Assembly (NCBI GenBank): GCA_918807975.1
Contig: OU964932.1
Coordinates: 10,664,001 to 10,728,000, forward strand
DNA length: 64,000 nucleotides
Direction: 5' to 3'
DNA from: Aplidium turbinatum
Lineage: Eukaryota; Chordata; Ascidiacea; Aplousobranchia; Polyclinidae
Under the pieces are notes generated by a model, which saw only the letters and a program-made list of their open reading frames with translations, searched no databases and was not told the origin of the DNA. Below are positions 23,801 through 38,300 of this stretch, in pieces. The position numbers were made by a program, and so were the translations under genes. The stretch's first letter is position 1. Each line of letters starts with the position of its first letter.

Positions 23801-25670
23801 GAATTTTGGGTAGGAGTTCTTGATTGATTTTAAAAAGACTTGGCGATCCAGGCATAAAGCTCTTGTAAAAAATCCAACTGCCTACTTAGCTGAAAAGGGA
23901 TTTATTGCACTATTTCATACTTGATGAGTGATGACCGAATGCGGGTGGCTTGGCAGCAAAAAATTGTGCCTAACTGGTCTCAAATTTTCTGACATATTCA
24001 TCAGCAAACAAGTCATTAATATACTTAGGTTTAAATAAAAAATGTTCATGCTCTTAATGGATAGTAATTTTCGTTGTTGCTGTCAACAAAAACAAAATTT
24101 CTTTGTATCTCGAGACTCGAGCAAGTAGCCTAGCGAGTGAATTAGGTTAAATTACTTGAATTCAGATCAATCCATTGTAGGCTACTTAAATTAAGCTGTC
24201 GATTTAAAAATCAATCGATTAAAGCATTATTGAATAAACCCTTCCATTGTTATTGTACCAACTGAGAAAGCAAATAGCTGCAAACTAACTACTTTTGGTT
24301 TGTGCAGATGAACATTGTTGCGAAATGAAAAAGTGCGTACCGTTGTTTTAAAGGTTTTAAAACACTGCTTTTCGAAATGTTTGGTTGTAGGCCTACCATG
24401 TTTTCTCTTAGCTCAGTTATGGTGATGTGGATCTTATTTAAAACTGCATCCAGTTCCACGTAACGCAGAAAAGCGCAGATTAGAAGTGGATTATGAACTT
24501 CGATAAATGCTCAACTTCCGATTTATCTCTTTGTTCCTAGTTTTTTCATTTCAGTGCGGATTTATAAGCATTAAATACAAATGGCAACGAAAAAAAAAAC
24601 GGATTTTGCTGCGTCATGCATGGATGCAGACGCAGTAGCATATTGCTTTTGAAGTAACTTTTAACATGTTTTAAATAGGAATGTTTTTTTTTAGGGAGGT
24701 AGGCCTGGGGTAGCATCTACAGCACAGGAGTTAAAAATGCTTAAAAACATGCTCCATTGAATTTATTCTGATAACGGGAGATAGTTGGAGAAACTACAAT
24801 TTTTGTTCTTCTCACTCTTTTTTTATATCTTAGTGGTCAGTCTCTGCTAAGGCTGTATTCTTTTCGAAACAAAAATACCATCCTGGCACAAAGCGTATGT
24901 TTTTGTTGCCGTAATATCTATAAAAACTGTAGTAATCGTAAAATCTATCTATAAGTGTTAGGGACTATTTGAAGGTTCAAGACGCTAGAGCGAGTTAGAG
25001 CTCTTAAGGCTACGTTTACATGACGTTTCATTGCGTCCGAAACGAAAGATTTCCGTTTCGGTTCTTTTGGCGTACGTGTAATCTGTTTACACGCGGCGAC
25101 CGAAGTGAGATTCATGGCGGTCTGGATTTCACATCGGTAGTTTTGACAGAAATGAAACCGCTGTCAAGTGGTTGCGGCTATGTAAGCACGCCGCAATGAG
25201 ATCCTAGCAATGAGATTAGCCCTAGTAGTTTGATATAGTCACAGTTAACTGGTAGCCTACCGTACTGTATTTGCAGTGTAGCACGTAAAAAGAACTTGAA
25301 CATAACATAAATAAAATAGTCTTGTTTTTGAAGTCATAATAATAGAATTTTTCCACTGGTCTAGAATGTTGGTTGTGCTTTAGCGAGTAATTAGCAATTA
25401 TGAACCACTGAACCAGCCATCTGCAACCAATGCTTCCCATTTCTGAAAGATATGCTGCAAAATGTATTACGTTATTTAACTCACAAAAATTGTGTAAGTT
25501 AAGACAAAACACGAGTAAATTAATGTGGGAACAAAGTCAGTGTCAACATCGATAATTTTATGTAGAATTACATTCAATTTGATTTCTGACTGCTCTTAAA
25601 TGACGGTTAAACACAAGTTCCTTTGGATTTTTAACATTGGGATATTCTTTCATTAATCAGAGAGATGGTT
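17849..25670. other. Gene-poor stretch
   Basis: Apart from the weak minus-strand frame at 18209-18456, a repeat half-copy at 22159-22207 and a lone hAT-like end at 21303 (CAGGGGTCGGCAACCTTTT, no partner found), nothing is supported. Many GTAGGC(C)TAC micro-palindromes occur, including two in a row near 23284-23300. Confidence 0.4.
18209..18456 (-). CDS. Possible exon, function unknown
   Basis: A minus-strand frame without an ATG stays open for about 82 codons, starting ADCIDDKACDKAKAAQVKK and running through VAYMPAYILTNDKSENN and VHSWWKCEYERFPM. It ends near a donor GGAGG|GTAGGT. The acceptor side (TGTAG|GCT) has a poor pyrimidine tract. Composition looks protein-like, but there is no family match and no linked exon. 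Confidence 0.3.
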
Positions 25671-25674
25671 ATTT

Positions 25675-25772
25675 ATTTCTTGTTGGTTGGTTAATTAGAA
25701 ATCTTTATCTTCGGACTGTCTTGATAGGTGATTTCTGGTAGTTTCACATTCTTGTAGAGGCTTTTAAGGCAG
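25675..25772 (-). repeat. 3' fragment of the tRNA-derived SINE
   Basis: GGTTGGTTAATTAGAAATCTTTATC and on through CTTGTAGAGGCTTTTAAGGC and GGGCCGG match the tail half of the SINE at 46300-46597; the tRNA head is absent. Evidence is limited to this similarity. Confidence 0.55.
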
Positions 25773-28285
25773 GGCCGGCCTTTTGTGCAGTGCATCCAAG
25801 TGATCAAAACTAAGCAGTGCTAGTTATCTTAACGGTGATTTTGGTTCTGGTCCGAAAGGAAAGGTTTCGCAGTTGCCTATGCAACAATTAGTTGTTAAAA
25901 CAACAAAAATATGAAAAGTTCATGAATGATCCGTTATCATTGTCACGACGTCATTGGAAAAAAAAAATTTGAGTAAAGTTTGACCTTTCACAATTTTGTA
26001 TTTTAAAAAGGCGTAGCATGGGCGTAGTTATACTGAGCAGTACAAGCGATGAAACAGTGAATAAAAGATAAAATAAAAACTTTGGGATTGCACAGTTACT
26101 CTTTATATCATATTACATCAGTTTATTTTTATGCGATCTAAATAGCTATTGAGAAAACGGTAAACTTAATGTGTGTTTAAAGCCTGCTGATGAAATAATG
26201 TTTTTTTTTGCTATGTATAAGTATAACCACAAGTTCTAAGCCAACAATGCTTTTAGAGGTCTGTGGAAAGTGTGAACCTGAAATAAGGTATTAAATCTGG
26301 AATATTGCTAATCAGCCTCCCCAACAACTTACGTACTTAGTGAAGACTTTCAACTAGTTTTATCTATATATAGCTGGACATTTTAGATGCATACTTTTAC
26401 TATTACAGTCAACCAAAATTTTAAAAACATGTTTAGAAAGTTAAAATTGCGTATTTAAATGAATGATCGTGGCATTTCTTGGAAAATTTCATTCATTAAG
26501 GAAATACAAAAAATAAAAGGAAGGTTCAGCTGTGGATGATGTTGTTGAACCACTATAATGGACCACACTATAATGGACCACGCCCACGGTAATGGATCAC
26601 TTTTTTACAGCTCAATTTGTTCAAGCAAGAAGGCTTGAAAGTTGTTTATAAATCTTGTTTTGGTAAATAGTTTAAAAATCTACCAAAAATTTAACAAGCT
26701 TCAATTAAATTAGAAGAAATTTAGAAGCTCTGCCACTACCATATCTAAAACAAGAAGAGGATTTCGAAACAAAGCAGAGTTATCAAAGTTAGCGTTACCA
26801 CTACCTTTACCATGTAAGAAACACTTAAAACACTCGGTAATTAAATTGGTGTCTATATATTAGCTGGGTACGACAGCTGAACATAATATTTTTTTTATCT
26901 TGTAGTCTACCGCTATCAGGTCATTTTTTTAATGTGTGTATTTTGGATATGTGTCTAATAGTTGCATCCATGTTGTGGTTGCTCAGCTCTGAAAAGCAGC
27001 ATTGTATTGTGGAATGACTTGAACAGTCTTTTTCTGTGTTTACTATTATTGAAAGGGCAACACTAATAGGCCCTAGTACTTTTAACTGTATAGGCCGATT
27101 TAATTCGTCACCATTATATCCAAAATGTTTGAATAGGTCCTATTAAATTTTCCAGCAGCAGATGGAGCGTTTTTTATACAACTGACTATCGATTTGGTAT
27201 CAAAATTAAATACAGCACTGATGTGTATTGTGTATGCACTTTTCGTCAGTAGTAACTATCTCTCATATTGCTAATGTAGCCCTCGCTGCTGTATGTTTAG
27301 ACTCTTCAAACACATTCAACGGAGTGTAATTTTCAAAAAATCTTTAATGATGCAATACTATGGGTAGGCCATGATTGTATTTAGTGTACTGCATAGTGTA
27401 TATGTAAAAATATATGATTGTTTATTCTTTTGTGTTTAAATATAGCTTATATAGTGTGACACATGAGTAGGTAGTAAGGCACACTTTTTACAAAGGCTAA
27501 TACTTTACATTTTATACATAAGCTACAACTAATCATGCAAATTAAATAGTGTTTTGTACCTGCTCTATATAGGCGATAAATTTTTTCACCAAGCTGTGTA
27601 TGCTGTGGACGTGCGTTGCATCGCCCCAAGTATTAAGTTTCTTTTCTAAAGTTTGCCATTTTTTCAGAATAATATATAAAAGTCTTGTGTATTTATACCT
27701 AACTTTTTAAAATTTGTTTATACCTGTGGGAAAGATGATAGTTAACGCTGTTTATGAAGCTTTTTAAAGCTAAAAGTTGTGAAAGGGCATTTCAGGCCTC
27801 AACGACGATCATACAAGATCGTTTTACGAGTGTCATTGCATTTTAAAGGTTTGGGAGTCCGGATTTTTGCTTAATATCGGGCCCGAAATGTTCTCTCAAC
27901 GGCCCTGATGCCAGACAGTGATTTTTTGGGCTTTGTCGGTCTAAAAATATGATGCTTAACTTTGGTAGAAAGTCAAGCAAGTGCTTAGCAAGTTTCACGC
28001 TGACCATTTCTTTACAGAAGTGATGGATTGAAACTGTAGGTACAGACGTACAGAGTACATAAATGAACTAAGCAGAAGAGCATAATAAACAACCCCCTAA
28101 AAAAACAATTTACTTCACGTTTTAATTTTACAAAGCGTTTTCACTGTCTGCTGCATTCTCAAAATAATGATTATCTACATTGAGTTAAATCTTGATACGA
28201 CTTCTTGTGTATTCAGACTGCATAGAAGAATGTTTTCCGCCGTACAAAATTTAGATATTGCAGATGATTGCATTTTGGATACATC
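25773..28285. other. Gene-poor stretch
   Basis: Nothing beyond a short tandem (ACTATAATGGACCAC and variants, 26550-26600) was recognised. Confidence 0.4.
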
Positions 28286-28286
28286 C

Positions 28287-28431
28287 AGTCAGCAAATCAG
28301 TATTTTTTACATTGACTCTACGTCTGCATGTAAAAAGAATCGATTTGCAGTCTGGGAATTCATTTATGCACAAGTAAGATTCAGACAGCAAATCAGTCGT
28401 TGTTTTCATTGATTCAACGTCTGCAGGCGAC
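28287..28431. repeat. Two damaged copies of the 88-bp palindromic repeat
   Basis: 28287-28358 has both arms (GTCAGCAAATCAG and GATTTGCAGTC) with a degenerate centre. 28383-28431 carries CAGACAGCAAATCAG and CATTGATTCAACGTCTGCAG, one arm and the loop. Confidence 0.5.
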
Positions 28432-28563
28432 AACGAACTGATCACAATTTGAAACACTGATGGCATAAATTTGAAAAAAAAAAACAAAAAAAAACAGTAG
28501 TTTCTGATAAAAAGTAAGTCACAGCCTCGCAGCTTATCTTATCCCATATATAAAAAAGATTTG

Positions 28564-28770
28564 CAACAGCGCTACTATGCAACCATCTTGGAGACTGAAT
28601 ATGGTGAAAAACGTCAAGAACAATAATGAACACACTGTCAACCTCCTCATCAAGGTCGGTAACGTTGACAAGGGATACTTTTGGACCTGGGGTGATTTCA
28701 AAGGGTCCGTAGCCTTCCCAGGGAGCGCATTGATGGAAAGCCTGATTTATCCTCTCAACGATCTTAATCA
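28564..28770 (+). CDS. Possible plus-strand exon next to the GT31 stop codon
   Basis: A 3' splice-like CAACAG near 28563-28570 precedes an open frame (ATG at 28577 or 28601) that reads VNLLIKVGNVDKGYFWTWGD and then FKGSVAFPGSALMESL. It ends near a donor CAGG|GTAAAT at 28770. The frame meets the GT31 stop on the other strand almost exactly. The composition looks coding, but no family was recognised. Confidence 0.35.
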
Positions 28771-29365
28771 GGGTAAATTATTCGGTAGCGATTTATTGCG
28801 TGCATTCATTTCGCACCAACAAGTAGGTTTGTGAGCTGATTGATTATACATTTGATGCCAGTCATGAATAAAATTTTCGTCAGTATAACCATTTTTAAAT
28901 CCCTCGTAATGTTTAGCAACTGGCGGCATTGCCGGCACTACCATCTCTACCGGCATTCCAATTTTCTCCCTCAATATTCCTGTTGTCCAGACATCTTCAA
29001 GAAAAATTATATCTGATGTTCTTGATGCCTCCCAAATTTGTCGTACCACATTTATGCTGAGAGTGTACATTCCTCCGTTGCAGAATTTTGGCCATGTTGG
29101 CCATTTGTAACGTTTCTCTGAGATGTAATATTTACTATCACGATTTCGGAATGGAATTCCAGGTTCATCCCAAAGGCTATACATGCAAACTACAGGAAAT
29201 TCTAGCCAGCTATTTTGCGACGTAAATTCTTGATACAGTTCGACGACTGCTTCCAAACGCCACAAATCGATTAACATGTCATCATCTGCATTTGAAAAGA
29301 AATTGTCCGAACGTAATTTCTCAGAAGCCCATTGCAATCCAGCCAATGTCTTTAACACAAGATTT
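28768..29365 (-). CDS. GT31 last exon, DDD and EDVW motifs
   Basis: Acceptor CTTTTTCAG followed by NLVLKTLAGLQWASEKL, then NADDDMLIDL (metal and nucleotide site), WPTWPKFCNGGMYTLS and LEDVWTTG. Stop TGA at 28770-28768. An internal AATAAA lies about 25 bases before the stop; no signal was noted just downstream. Confidence 0.9.
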
Positions 29366-32300
29366 CTGAAAAAGATACAAAATAGGAAAATAAACTGGAC
29401 CTGAAAATATAGAAACCAACTTGATTCCGCAGTTCAGCAAACATTTCCAACTGCAGCATTATTATGGCTAGGTTATACACGCTGAGATCCAAAAGTGAGG
29501 CACTTTCATAAAGCGAAAAATTTAGCCCAACCGGTTGGATAACTAACTTTTTTATGGTGTCTTGTGAAAATAGTACATCTACAGGTAGACTACATATGGA
29601 AAAACCTAAAAACGTGAAAAAAATGGCATAATATAATTGTTGCCTAATTTTTTTTTAAAGAGCATTGATATTCATTTAATCATAGAAGTGCTATTAAAAT
29701 GTGCAATATTCCGAGATACACTGAACAAAAATGTTTCATCTTGCATTATTATGCAAAATGACCTATAAGGCCCCTTGTCCCGACAACATCTGCCCCGAAC
29801 TTGTACTCCATGCTGTCACCGCCACGAAGTCTTGGCTGCCCAAATTCCTGTCTTTCTTCTTATGCCAACTCAAAATCCCCAAAATCTTGAGACGAGCCAC
29901 AGTAGTCGCGATCCCTAAGCCTCATAAGCCACAAGAGAATCCGAAAAGACACTCGAGTCGAACCAATTAATTATAGATCCACTCTTGCGTGGGAGCAAGC
30001 TGGTTTCCGACGTGGAAGATCTACTGTAGAACAAGTCACTCTTATGACAAGACATCGAAGACTGCTTTAAGGCAAAAAAGAAGGCTGGTGCTGTTTTTCT
30101 TGACCTTACAACCGCATACGATATTGTTTGGAACCAAGGCCTCACCTGCAAACTCCTCCGTCTGCTCCCGGACAGGCACATGATCTGCATGATCATGGAG
30201 CTCGTTTACAATAGAAGCTTTATCCTCACCACCGGAAGTGTTAAAGCAAGTAGGTTACGGCGTCTTAAAAATGGCGTCCCTCAGAGATCATTCTGTCTTG
30301 CCCCCCTTCTGTTTAACATCTACAGTCTACCCACGACTTGCTAAACACAATATCCTCAAAGTACGCCTATGCTGATGATGTAGCCATTCTACACCTGTCG
30401 AATCATTGGGAAACATTAAAAGGGACTCTAAACCAGGACATGTCGACACTTTCGACATACCTTCAGAGATGGGGACTGAAGCTCAGCGAAACCAAAAGAG
30501 TGAGGAAAGCTTTCCACTTAAACAACCGGGAAGCGAAAAGTAAGCTCAAGATCGACACCGATAGTAAAACCCTGTCTTTTTGCCCAAACCCTAAATGTCT
30601 AGGGATAGTCTTGGGCAGGTCGCTCACTTACCGTCAACATTTGGAGTCACTACACAGAAAGATCTTAACACGCACAGCTTTGCTAAGGCGTCTGGTCGGT
30701 TCAGGCTGGGGTTGATAGGGGAGCAGGAGTTGGGGTTGATACGCTTTGCATTGCCACTATTGCGCTAGTTCACGCTCCAGCAGAATACTGAGCACCTGTC
30801 TGGAGTAACAGTGCCCACTGCCATCAAATTGACACTGCCATAAATGACGCCTTGCGTATCGTCAGGACAAGATTCCTGCGACTTACACTATCGGACAATC
30901 TTCCTGTCCATGCAAGCATCCAACCAGCTGAGCTTCGTCGCAAAGAAGCCATGCTGTCTTTTTCTCGTCGCACTACGAACGCCAGCCACTTGCTCCACTA
31001 AAATCTCTACGAGTCTGTGAGCGAGCAACCCCGGCGACTGAAATCGAGACACCCATTAGTACGTGCCGCACAACTCCTGATGAAAACCATTGAAGATCAA
31101 GATCAATCCATCAGTGCAGCTACCGGGCCATCCACTAATGGAGCTCGTAGTGGAAGAAGAACCTCTCTCAAGACTCCAAAGTTTCATCTCCGACACCGGC
31201 CTCCACACAACCGGAATGCATTTGCCAAGGAAGGCCTGACTGTGGCTCAACCGCTTGAGTACTGGCGTCGGACAACTCCGCTCCAACATGCACAAATGGG
31301 AGATGGCTCTATCCGCCTTTTGTGAGTGTGGCAAGGAGGAACAAACCACAGACCATACCATATGTAACTGCTCCATTTACCATGCGCCAACTGGTGTGCG
31401 TGGTCTACGTAAACTAGATGACGAATCAATTTAATAGCTGTTCGACACCTGCCCAAACATCTATCTAGACCGAGTCGCCGCCACTGCCCAAGGGTGGCAA
31501 AAGGCAAAGCCTCTCGACCCCTGGAGTAGCGAAGAAGGCTCAAGCGAAGAAGAAGATATGCAAAACTTAGTTGCCTACAAGATCTAACGTTCGTTAATGT
31601 CGTCATGCCAGAGACTTTTTGGGGGTCAATTTCAATTATAACAAATGTGTTTTCACTGCTTGGAGGTTTTAAGAGCGCATCAGGCCATCGAGACTTTAGA
31701 AATTCTCCCGTTGCGCCGCTTGAATCTGGCTTGGTCAGGCAGTCACTGTAGAGGGGTAACTTGATGAAGACAGCTTTACAGGCACGAGCATATTTAACCA
31801 AAATATGCGCATTTTCATAACAAGAAGTAGATATTTTTTAGAGTTCCGAGCATGTAAAAACAATTTTTATTTTTTGCAAAATGTAAAAATTGTTTCCTTT
31901 ACTTCTATATTCCTAGGACACTTCCCTTTTTGATCTGCTTTTGCAGATTAGTTATTTGGTGTTTGGCAATCTTTCAAGGAAGCGTTGATCAAATTTTAAA
32001 TCACCTGAGGAACGAGAAAGAACACATGGTAGATTCAGGATTAGAGGTCCAGGGCGTTAATAGTTTCTACTTGGGAGAAAGGGTTAGGCTACATAGTACA
32101 TTTGTGTTTGCAAAGTAGAAAATTAGTTATCAAGAAAAACATTTTGGAGACAGAATACATGAAGTACAGTGCACCATTGATACAAGATCATCTGTTATCA
32201 AGCCAAGGGCAATCAGATCTCCACAAAACAAATCTAGATGGTCATTTTTACCCAACGCTTAGCGAGGCTACATTCTGAAATCTCACTCAAGTAGGCTATT

Positions 32301-35300
32301 TCAGTTGGGATCGTATTAGCAACCTTGCGTGTTTCGATTCGTTTTAAGCGCTGTAGCAATAACTTGAATGAAAGATTTCAAAAATGTACAAGTTGGATAC
32401 ATTTTCTATATTTCCAGTTTTTGTCATACTTGCTTGGGAAATACCGCTTATTAGTATTCGTAGACTACATAAATGGATCATTGCTACATCTACGTTATCA
32501 AAACCTTCAAATCTTTATCCCACTGATTTACGTTTCAAAGCGAAGACTTATGAATGGAAGAGCAAAGCTGTTGGACGAACTTTCTGTAACTATGTTGAGC
32601 GCGTACAACTTACAAGGAAACCCTTGTGGAAAAATTAAATTATTCCTAAATTGTTAGATTGAAATTATTTTTTTTAACAAAACTGATAAAACTCGTACAC
32701 AATATACTTGTTCATTTTGATAGATTAAACACATAAATAATAAACAAAACTTAAGCAAGAAGTCAGTGCCATACGGGTAATCGTCAGGAGCATCTATTTG
32801 CAAGATGTCTTGATACTTTTTGTGTTCTTTATTCAACGATTCTTGCGACAGCTTGTTATTTTTTCCAACTACAAACACCACTTGGAAGGTACCGTTCCCA
32901 ACAGATCGTACAGACCCCCATGTGCTGCGAATCTGTGATCTCCGAAGCGTGTTGCCCATTGCAGATTTGACAAAAATTACCATTTTCCAATTGGTTTCTA
33001 TAAAGTAGGAAAGATGTATTAATAACATAATAGCTGGTAACTTATTTCATAATCAAATGATTTTTAGATGCACTCCTGCCTGAAAATGGTAGGCTACCTA
33101 AGTCTCTAAATGTATTTTTTCTGGTGTAGATATCTTGCCGGTGTAAAGGTAGGCCTACGCATCAATTTATTGCACATTTACTTACACAGTGCTCTGAACT
33201 TATTTTATTCAAACGTGACTTGTAGGATATATTTTGAAATCAGCTTTAAACCAAAACTTTTAAATTTACCTACAAAATGTAGCTTTGATTTTATGGTTAT
33301 GGTTGAAAAATTGCGCAACGTGCAACAAAAAACCCTACTGGGCTTAAAAACGCAAAAATCGACCCAAATAACGTAAAAATTTGAAAAAACATTCTGAAAA
33401 AGTCGCCATGATCTTTTTTAAAGTATTGCATCTTCATTCTTCAAAGTAACGTTTATATAGTGCCAATTTTTTGATTGAATTTTTGCTTCGTTGGAAATTT
33501 AGAGCCCTTATTTTTTCTTGATCCGTTACTGAGGCTATAACGTATAAAAAGGTTTTCCAGCAATAAAACTCATATTTTATAGACAACAAGTAATGCCAAA
33601 CTTGCACTTTAATAATAATTGTACCTTTAAAACATTTTCTAGTCAAACAAGTTCTTTTTCTCCCGATATTTGGAATCTTTAAGTATTTTATTTTGTCTCT
33701 TTGCACAACAGACAAAACACTTTTTGTTTCGAGCACTTTTACATTCCTTTGTATATCAAAATTGATTCCTGATTGCTTGTTTGAAACTAAAGTTTTTTTC
33801 CGTTTTCTTTGTGGATCAATAAGTTTCTTCCACGCTTTACCGATGTAGTGTTTGCTATCCCTAAACAGAACAAAGAAACAGTTTTATTGCTGACTTATTT
33901 CGAAATGTTTCTGCTCTGTTATTCAAAGTTATGCCGATCTGTTTATTGTAAGCTACATTGATTGAATTTGTACATTATTTTACTGATTTAATGCGAAAAG
34001 GGGTTACTTTCTCAGTTGTGATAGGTCAGTGCTCTTCAATTTGTCTGGTTGGTATCAGATCAATGCATATGATACCCTTCAAACTAAAATCTTAGAACCA
34101 CTAAAGAATACTGACGCAAAAACAATTAAATAACTGTGCGTAGGGCCACAGTTAGGCCTACTGAGAAAACAATATACCATAATTTAGCCAAATGGATAGT
34201 TATAGTTTCTACTAACGTTGTATTAAGAACCATCAGGAAGACCCTGTTGTTAGACTACTAGACTCCCATAAAGAACATTCCAAAGAGCTTCAAACTTTCT
34301 ACATTTTAGATGAAATTTCCCAATAACAACTACATGTCAGAAGTGTACAAAGTCATTTTCTGGACTCTCTTCCCCCACTCTATATAACTCCAAAGCTTGT
34401 GACACCAAACTCCACTTTTTTTCAAAATATTTTGGAAACATTGACTCCACTCCCACTCCAAATGCAATCATGAACTACGACCAGACTTATTATACTATCA
34501 CTTTGTCTACACCTTCCCTACCCCTGTGAAACAGGTCTTGCACCTTCAATAAAACAAACCCAGTATATTTTTTGTCAGCATTGCGTAATATAGCTTTGAG
34601 AGAAAAGTAATTTAAGAATACCACAGACAGGTAATTGGCAACAGCCTGATTGAATGACATTAATCAAAAACAATACAAAGAACTAACAACTTAACATACA
34701 CTTTGTGACCTGGAATGTTTTCGGCAAAACTCTATGCCCTAATCAGAGCTTACTTTTATAAATTTCAAAAAGTTTGTATAAACCTTTATGAATTGAAGGT
34801 GCGCTTAAAACTTCGAACTATTTTTAATCGTTAGGTTACGTAAAAGTTGGTAATGCTTCAAATGAATAGTTGGCATCCTACTTCTGATTTATCCCCAGCA
34901 GTTTTTCAGAGGAAACTTGTGAGTTGCGATGTTTTTCTTCTTCTCTTAGCATTGTGGTTTTCCAAAGGTGTCTATAAATACAAAACCACAATTGTGGAGA
35001 AACGCCTTGCAATTGTAACTATCTAGTCCACCCAATCGACGATTTACCGCTTAGTGCAGAACTGCAGAAAATTCCAGAACGACTGCATTGATGATTAGAT
35101 TGTACAATTGATTGAGTTTCGCTTTTAGCAGCATGATCGTTGCTTACTTCACAAGGTAGATTTAAACGATCTGTCTTAGCCTGATGCTGCGAGTTTGCTG
35201 TGGCAATAGTAAGTTGCGCTAGCTTTCGGAACACAGTTCCCTAGTAATGTGCTTTGATGAATGGTGTTGAAGTCAGTGAGTGGTTCTTTACTGTGGTTCT

Positions 35301-38300
35301 TTTGTTTAGCTTGAGGCTGCTGGTTGTTGAGTTTCTGTGTTAGGCGTTTTTTGTTGCAAAATTTTTTCAGTTGATTAGTAGATAAGATGACGTAGTTCTT
35401 CCCTTTCGGCACGGTTGTTGATTTTAGGATTTTGTCTGCTGATGAATATGGCCTCTTTGAAACGTAATTTTACCGCGTCATTTTCTCGGGCAATTATTGT
35501 AAATTCAAAGTCGGTGTGACACTGTTGTTGATGATTAAAGACCGAACTTTTATCTGAACTGAGGTGTTCTTTGATGCGGGAGTGGAGTGGTCGAATCGTG
35601 CTGCCTATGTAGCTTTCCCTGCATTTCTTGCATGCGATCTTGTAGACACAGTTCTTGGTGGTACATATGTCATCGTTCCGTAGTGGGCAGTTTTGCAGCC
35701 GGCAAGGTTCGGGTTTTTTGAAGGGCGTTTCTGAGGGTTCGTAAGCGTCGAAAAAGGCGGACTGGCAGATCCAGGTCTTTGAAAACTTTCTTTGCTTTAC
35801 GGTCCGCGTCGTCGCTCATATATGGAAATTCAAAATGTATTGCTGGGTTATATGGTGTCTGGGGGTTTGTCTGTTTTGCTGGTGCCGTCGTCGTCTGGGT
35901 GGTTGTTTAAGAAAGTCCTTGGGGTATCCGTTTTCTTCGATTGTCTTCTCAAATTACGTCAAGTGTGGTGTTGTTTTATTGGGCGAGGAACATCTATCCC
36001 TTTTTCTCTGTGTTTCGTTTAAGAGTATGGTCTTCTTAGTACTTGTGGGTAGGGCCGAGTTGAAGTGTGGGAGTAGATTTGCCTTTGCTTTTTTCTGGTA
36101 GAATTCGTGGTGGATTGTACCGTCTTTATCGATTTTTATGGTGAAGTCCAGTAGTGAGATGGCGTTGTCTGTTGTTGGTAGTTCTATTTCAAAGTTAATA
36201 GCTGGGTGCGCTTGGTTGAGAGCGTTTTGGATAGCTAGGGCTTCTTTGTTGTTGACTGTCAGCAAGAATGTGTCGTCAACGTATCGTCTGTAGAGTGTGA
36301 AGTTTGCCTGGTTCCGCAGTGTCTGTTTTTCTAGGGTGTCCATGAAGAGGATGGCGAGGACTCCAGATACGGCGTTTCCCATTGGTAGACCGCCGACTTG
36401 GCTATAGAACTTCTCCTTGAAAGTGAAGACGTTGTTCTGAAGGATAATCTCGAGGAGGGAACCGATCTCTTCAGGGTGGAACGTCACGAACGCTCACGAA
36501 CCCTCAGAAACGACCTTCAAAAACAAAAAAAAAAACCGAACCTTGCCGGCTACAAAACTGCCCACTACGGAACGATGACATATGTACCACCAAGAACTGT
36601 GTCTACAAGATCGCATGCAAGAAATGCAGGGAAAGCTACATAGGCAGCACGATTCGACCACTCCACTCCCGCATCAAAGAACACCTCAGTTCAGACAAAA
36701 GTTCGGTCTTTAATCATCAACAACAGTGTCACACCGACTTTGAATTTACAATAATTGCCCGAGAAAATGACGCGGTAAAATTACGTTTCAAAGAGGCCAT
36801 ATTCATCAGCAGACAAAATCCTAAAATCAACAACCGTGCCGAAAGGGAAGAACTACGTCACCTAATCTACTAATCAACTGAAAAAATTTTGCAACAAAAA
36901 ACGCCTAACAACACAGAAACTCAACAACCAGCAGCCTCAAGCTAAACGAAAGAACCACAGTAAAGAACCACTCACTGACTTCAACACCATTCATCAAAGC
37001 ACATGACTAGGGAACTGTGTTCCGAAAGCTAGCGCAACTTACTATTGCCACAGCAAACTCGCAGCATCAGGCTAAGACAGATCGTTTAAATCTACCTTGT
37101 GAAGATCATTAGATTGATTGAGAATAAAATACTTTAGTTTGATAACAATTACAACAACACATGGTGCAAAAACGTGTGGAACTAAAAATAAAGCATTCAG
37201 AGTAACCTACAACGAGCCAGCTGCGGTCTAACAATGTCGCTATGATATATACCATGCAGTTTGTATGAATAAATGTACTGAAATAAATGTGATGTCTTCA
37301 AAAAAATGTTATGTTTTTTTGTATGTTTTGGTCAGGGATATCTAAAGAAGGCTTTTATTACGTCTGACAACACAAGGGCTTCTGTTTATCGTAAATAATC
37401 TCTGCTTATCGTAAAATGACAATCAGCATTGATAGTAATTTAATAAACCTTGTTGTGATACTCCAAAACAAAACTTCGTTCCTAAACTTTTCATCAAACT
37501 TTCTTATAATTCAACTGATGATCCACCAGGCTGCGCATTGCGCAATGTGACAAAACATTTGAAATAAAGTAAAAATTATCACACCAAATCATAAAAATCA
37601 ATTCGCTAAAATAAAGAGTTTTCGTCACACAAATATGGCTTCTTCAGTATATTTTGAGAACAATAATAAAGAATGCAATACTAGTGAGATGGTTTATGGC
37701 CACCATGGCCAATCTTTAGGCAGCCATGGATGGTTATAAAATTTAATGAAAGTGTTAAAAGATTTAAAAGTAGGTACGGTAATAGGCTACTGTGTAAAAA
37801 AATCATAGAAAAGATCAAATATTAAACATAACTATAAGACTGTAGGCCAATAAATAAGATAATAAGATGATTAACGTGTAAAAAAAGCAAATCTAATAAA
37901 ATTGTAACTAAAGAGAACTTTCAAATATATTTGCTTTGCACCTAGCCTACTGCAAAGGCTTTGTTAAGAATAACAGATTACTGGCAACCTTTCGACTGTC
38001 TTTCCAAACAAGTAGGACGGTAGCCTATATGCTTTGAATATGTTCTACTCTACATAACATTTGCTAACTGTCTTCTGTAGCTGACTGTACTAGCTGCACT
38101 GCAAAACTTTTGCAATTTTAAAATTACTCGCATGTTTAACGCGATACCAACTACCGCCCTTCTAGTGTCATGAGAATAAAGCAATCGCTGTGAGCCTTCG
38201 TATTCCCTTCTTTAGCTAAACATAGGGTTTTGCCCAGGGGCGGATCCAGGTATTAACGTTAGGGGGGGCGATGTCATTGGCATTTAGGAAAGTGATCAGC

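Noticed and set aside
25005-25215. MITE with GGCTACGTTTACATGACG end
   Set aside because: The start resembles known GTTTACA-type ends, but the right end does not form a convincing inverted repeat.
31247-31590. Minus-strand frame overlapping the LINE
   Set aside because: This part is antisense to LINE coding sequence; only the stretch beyond 31590 was kept as a weak candidate.
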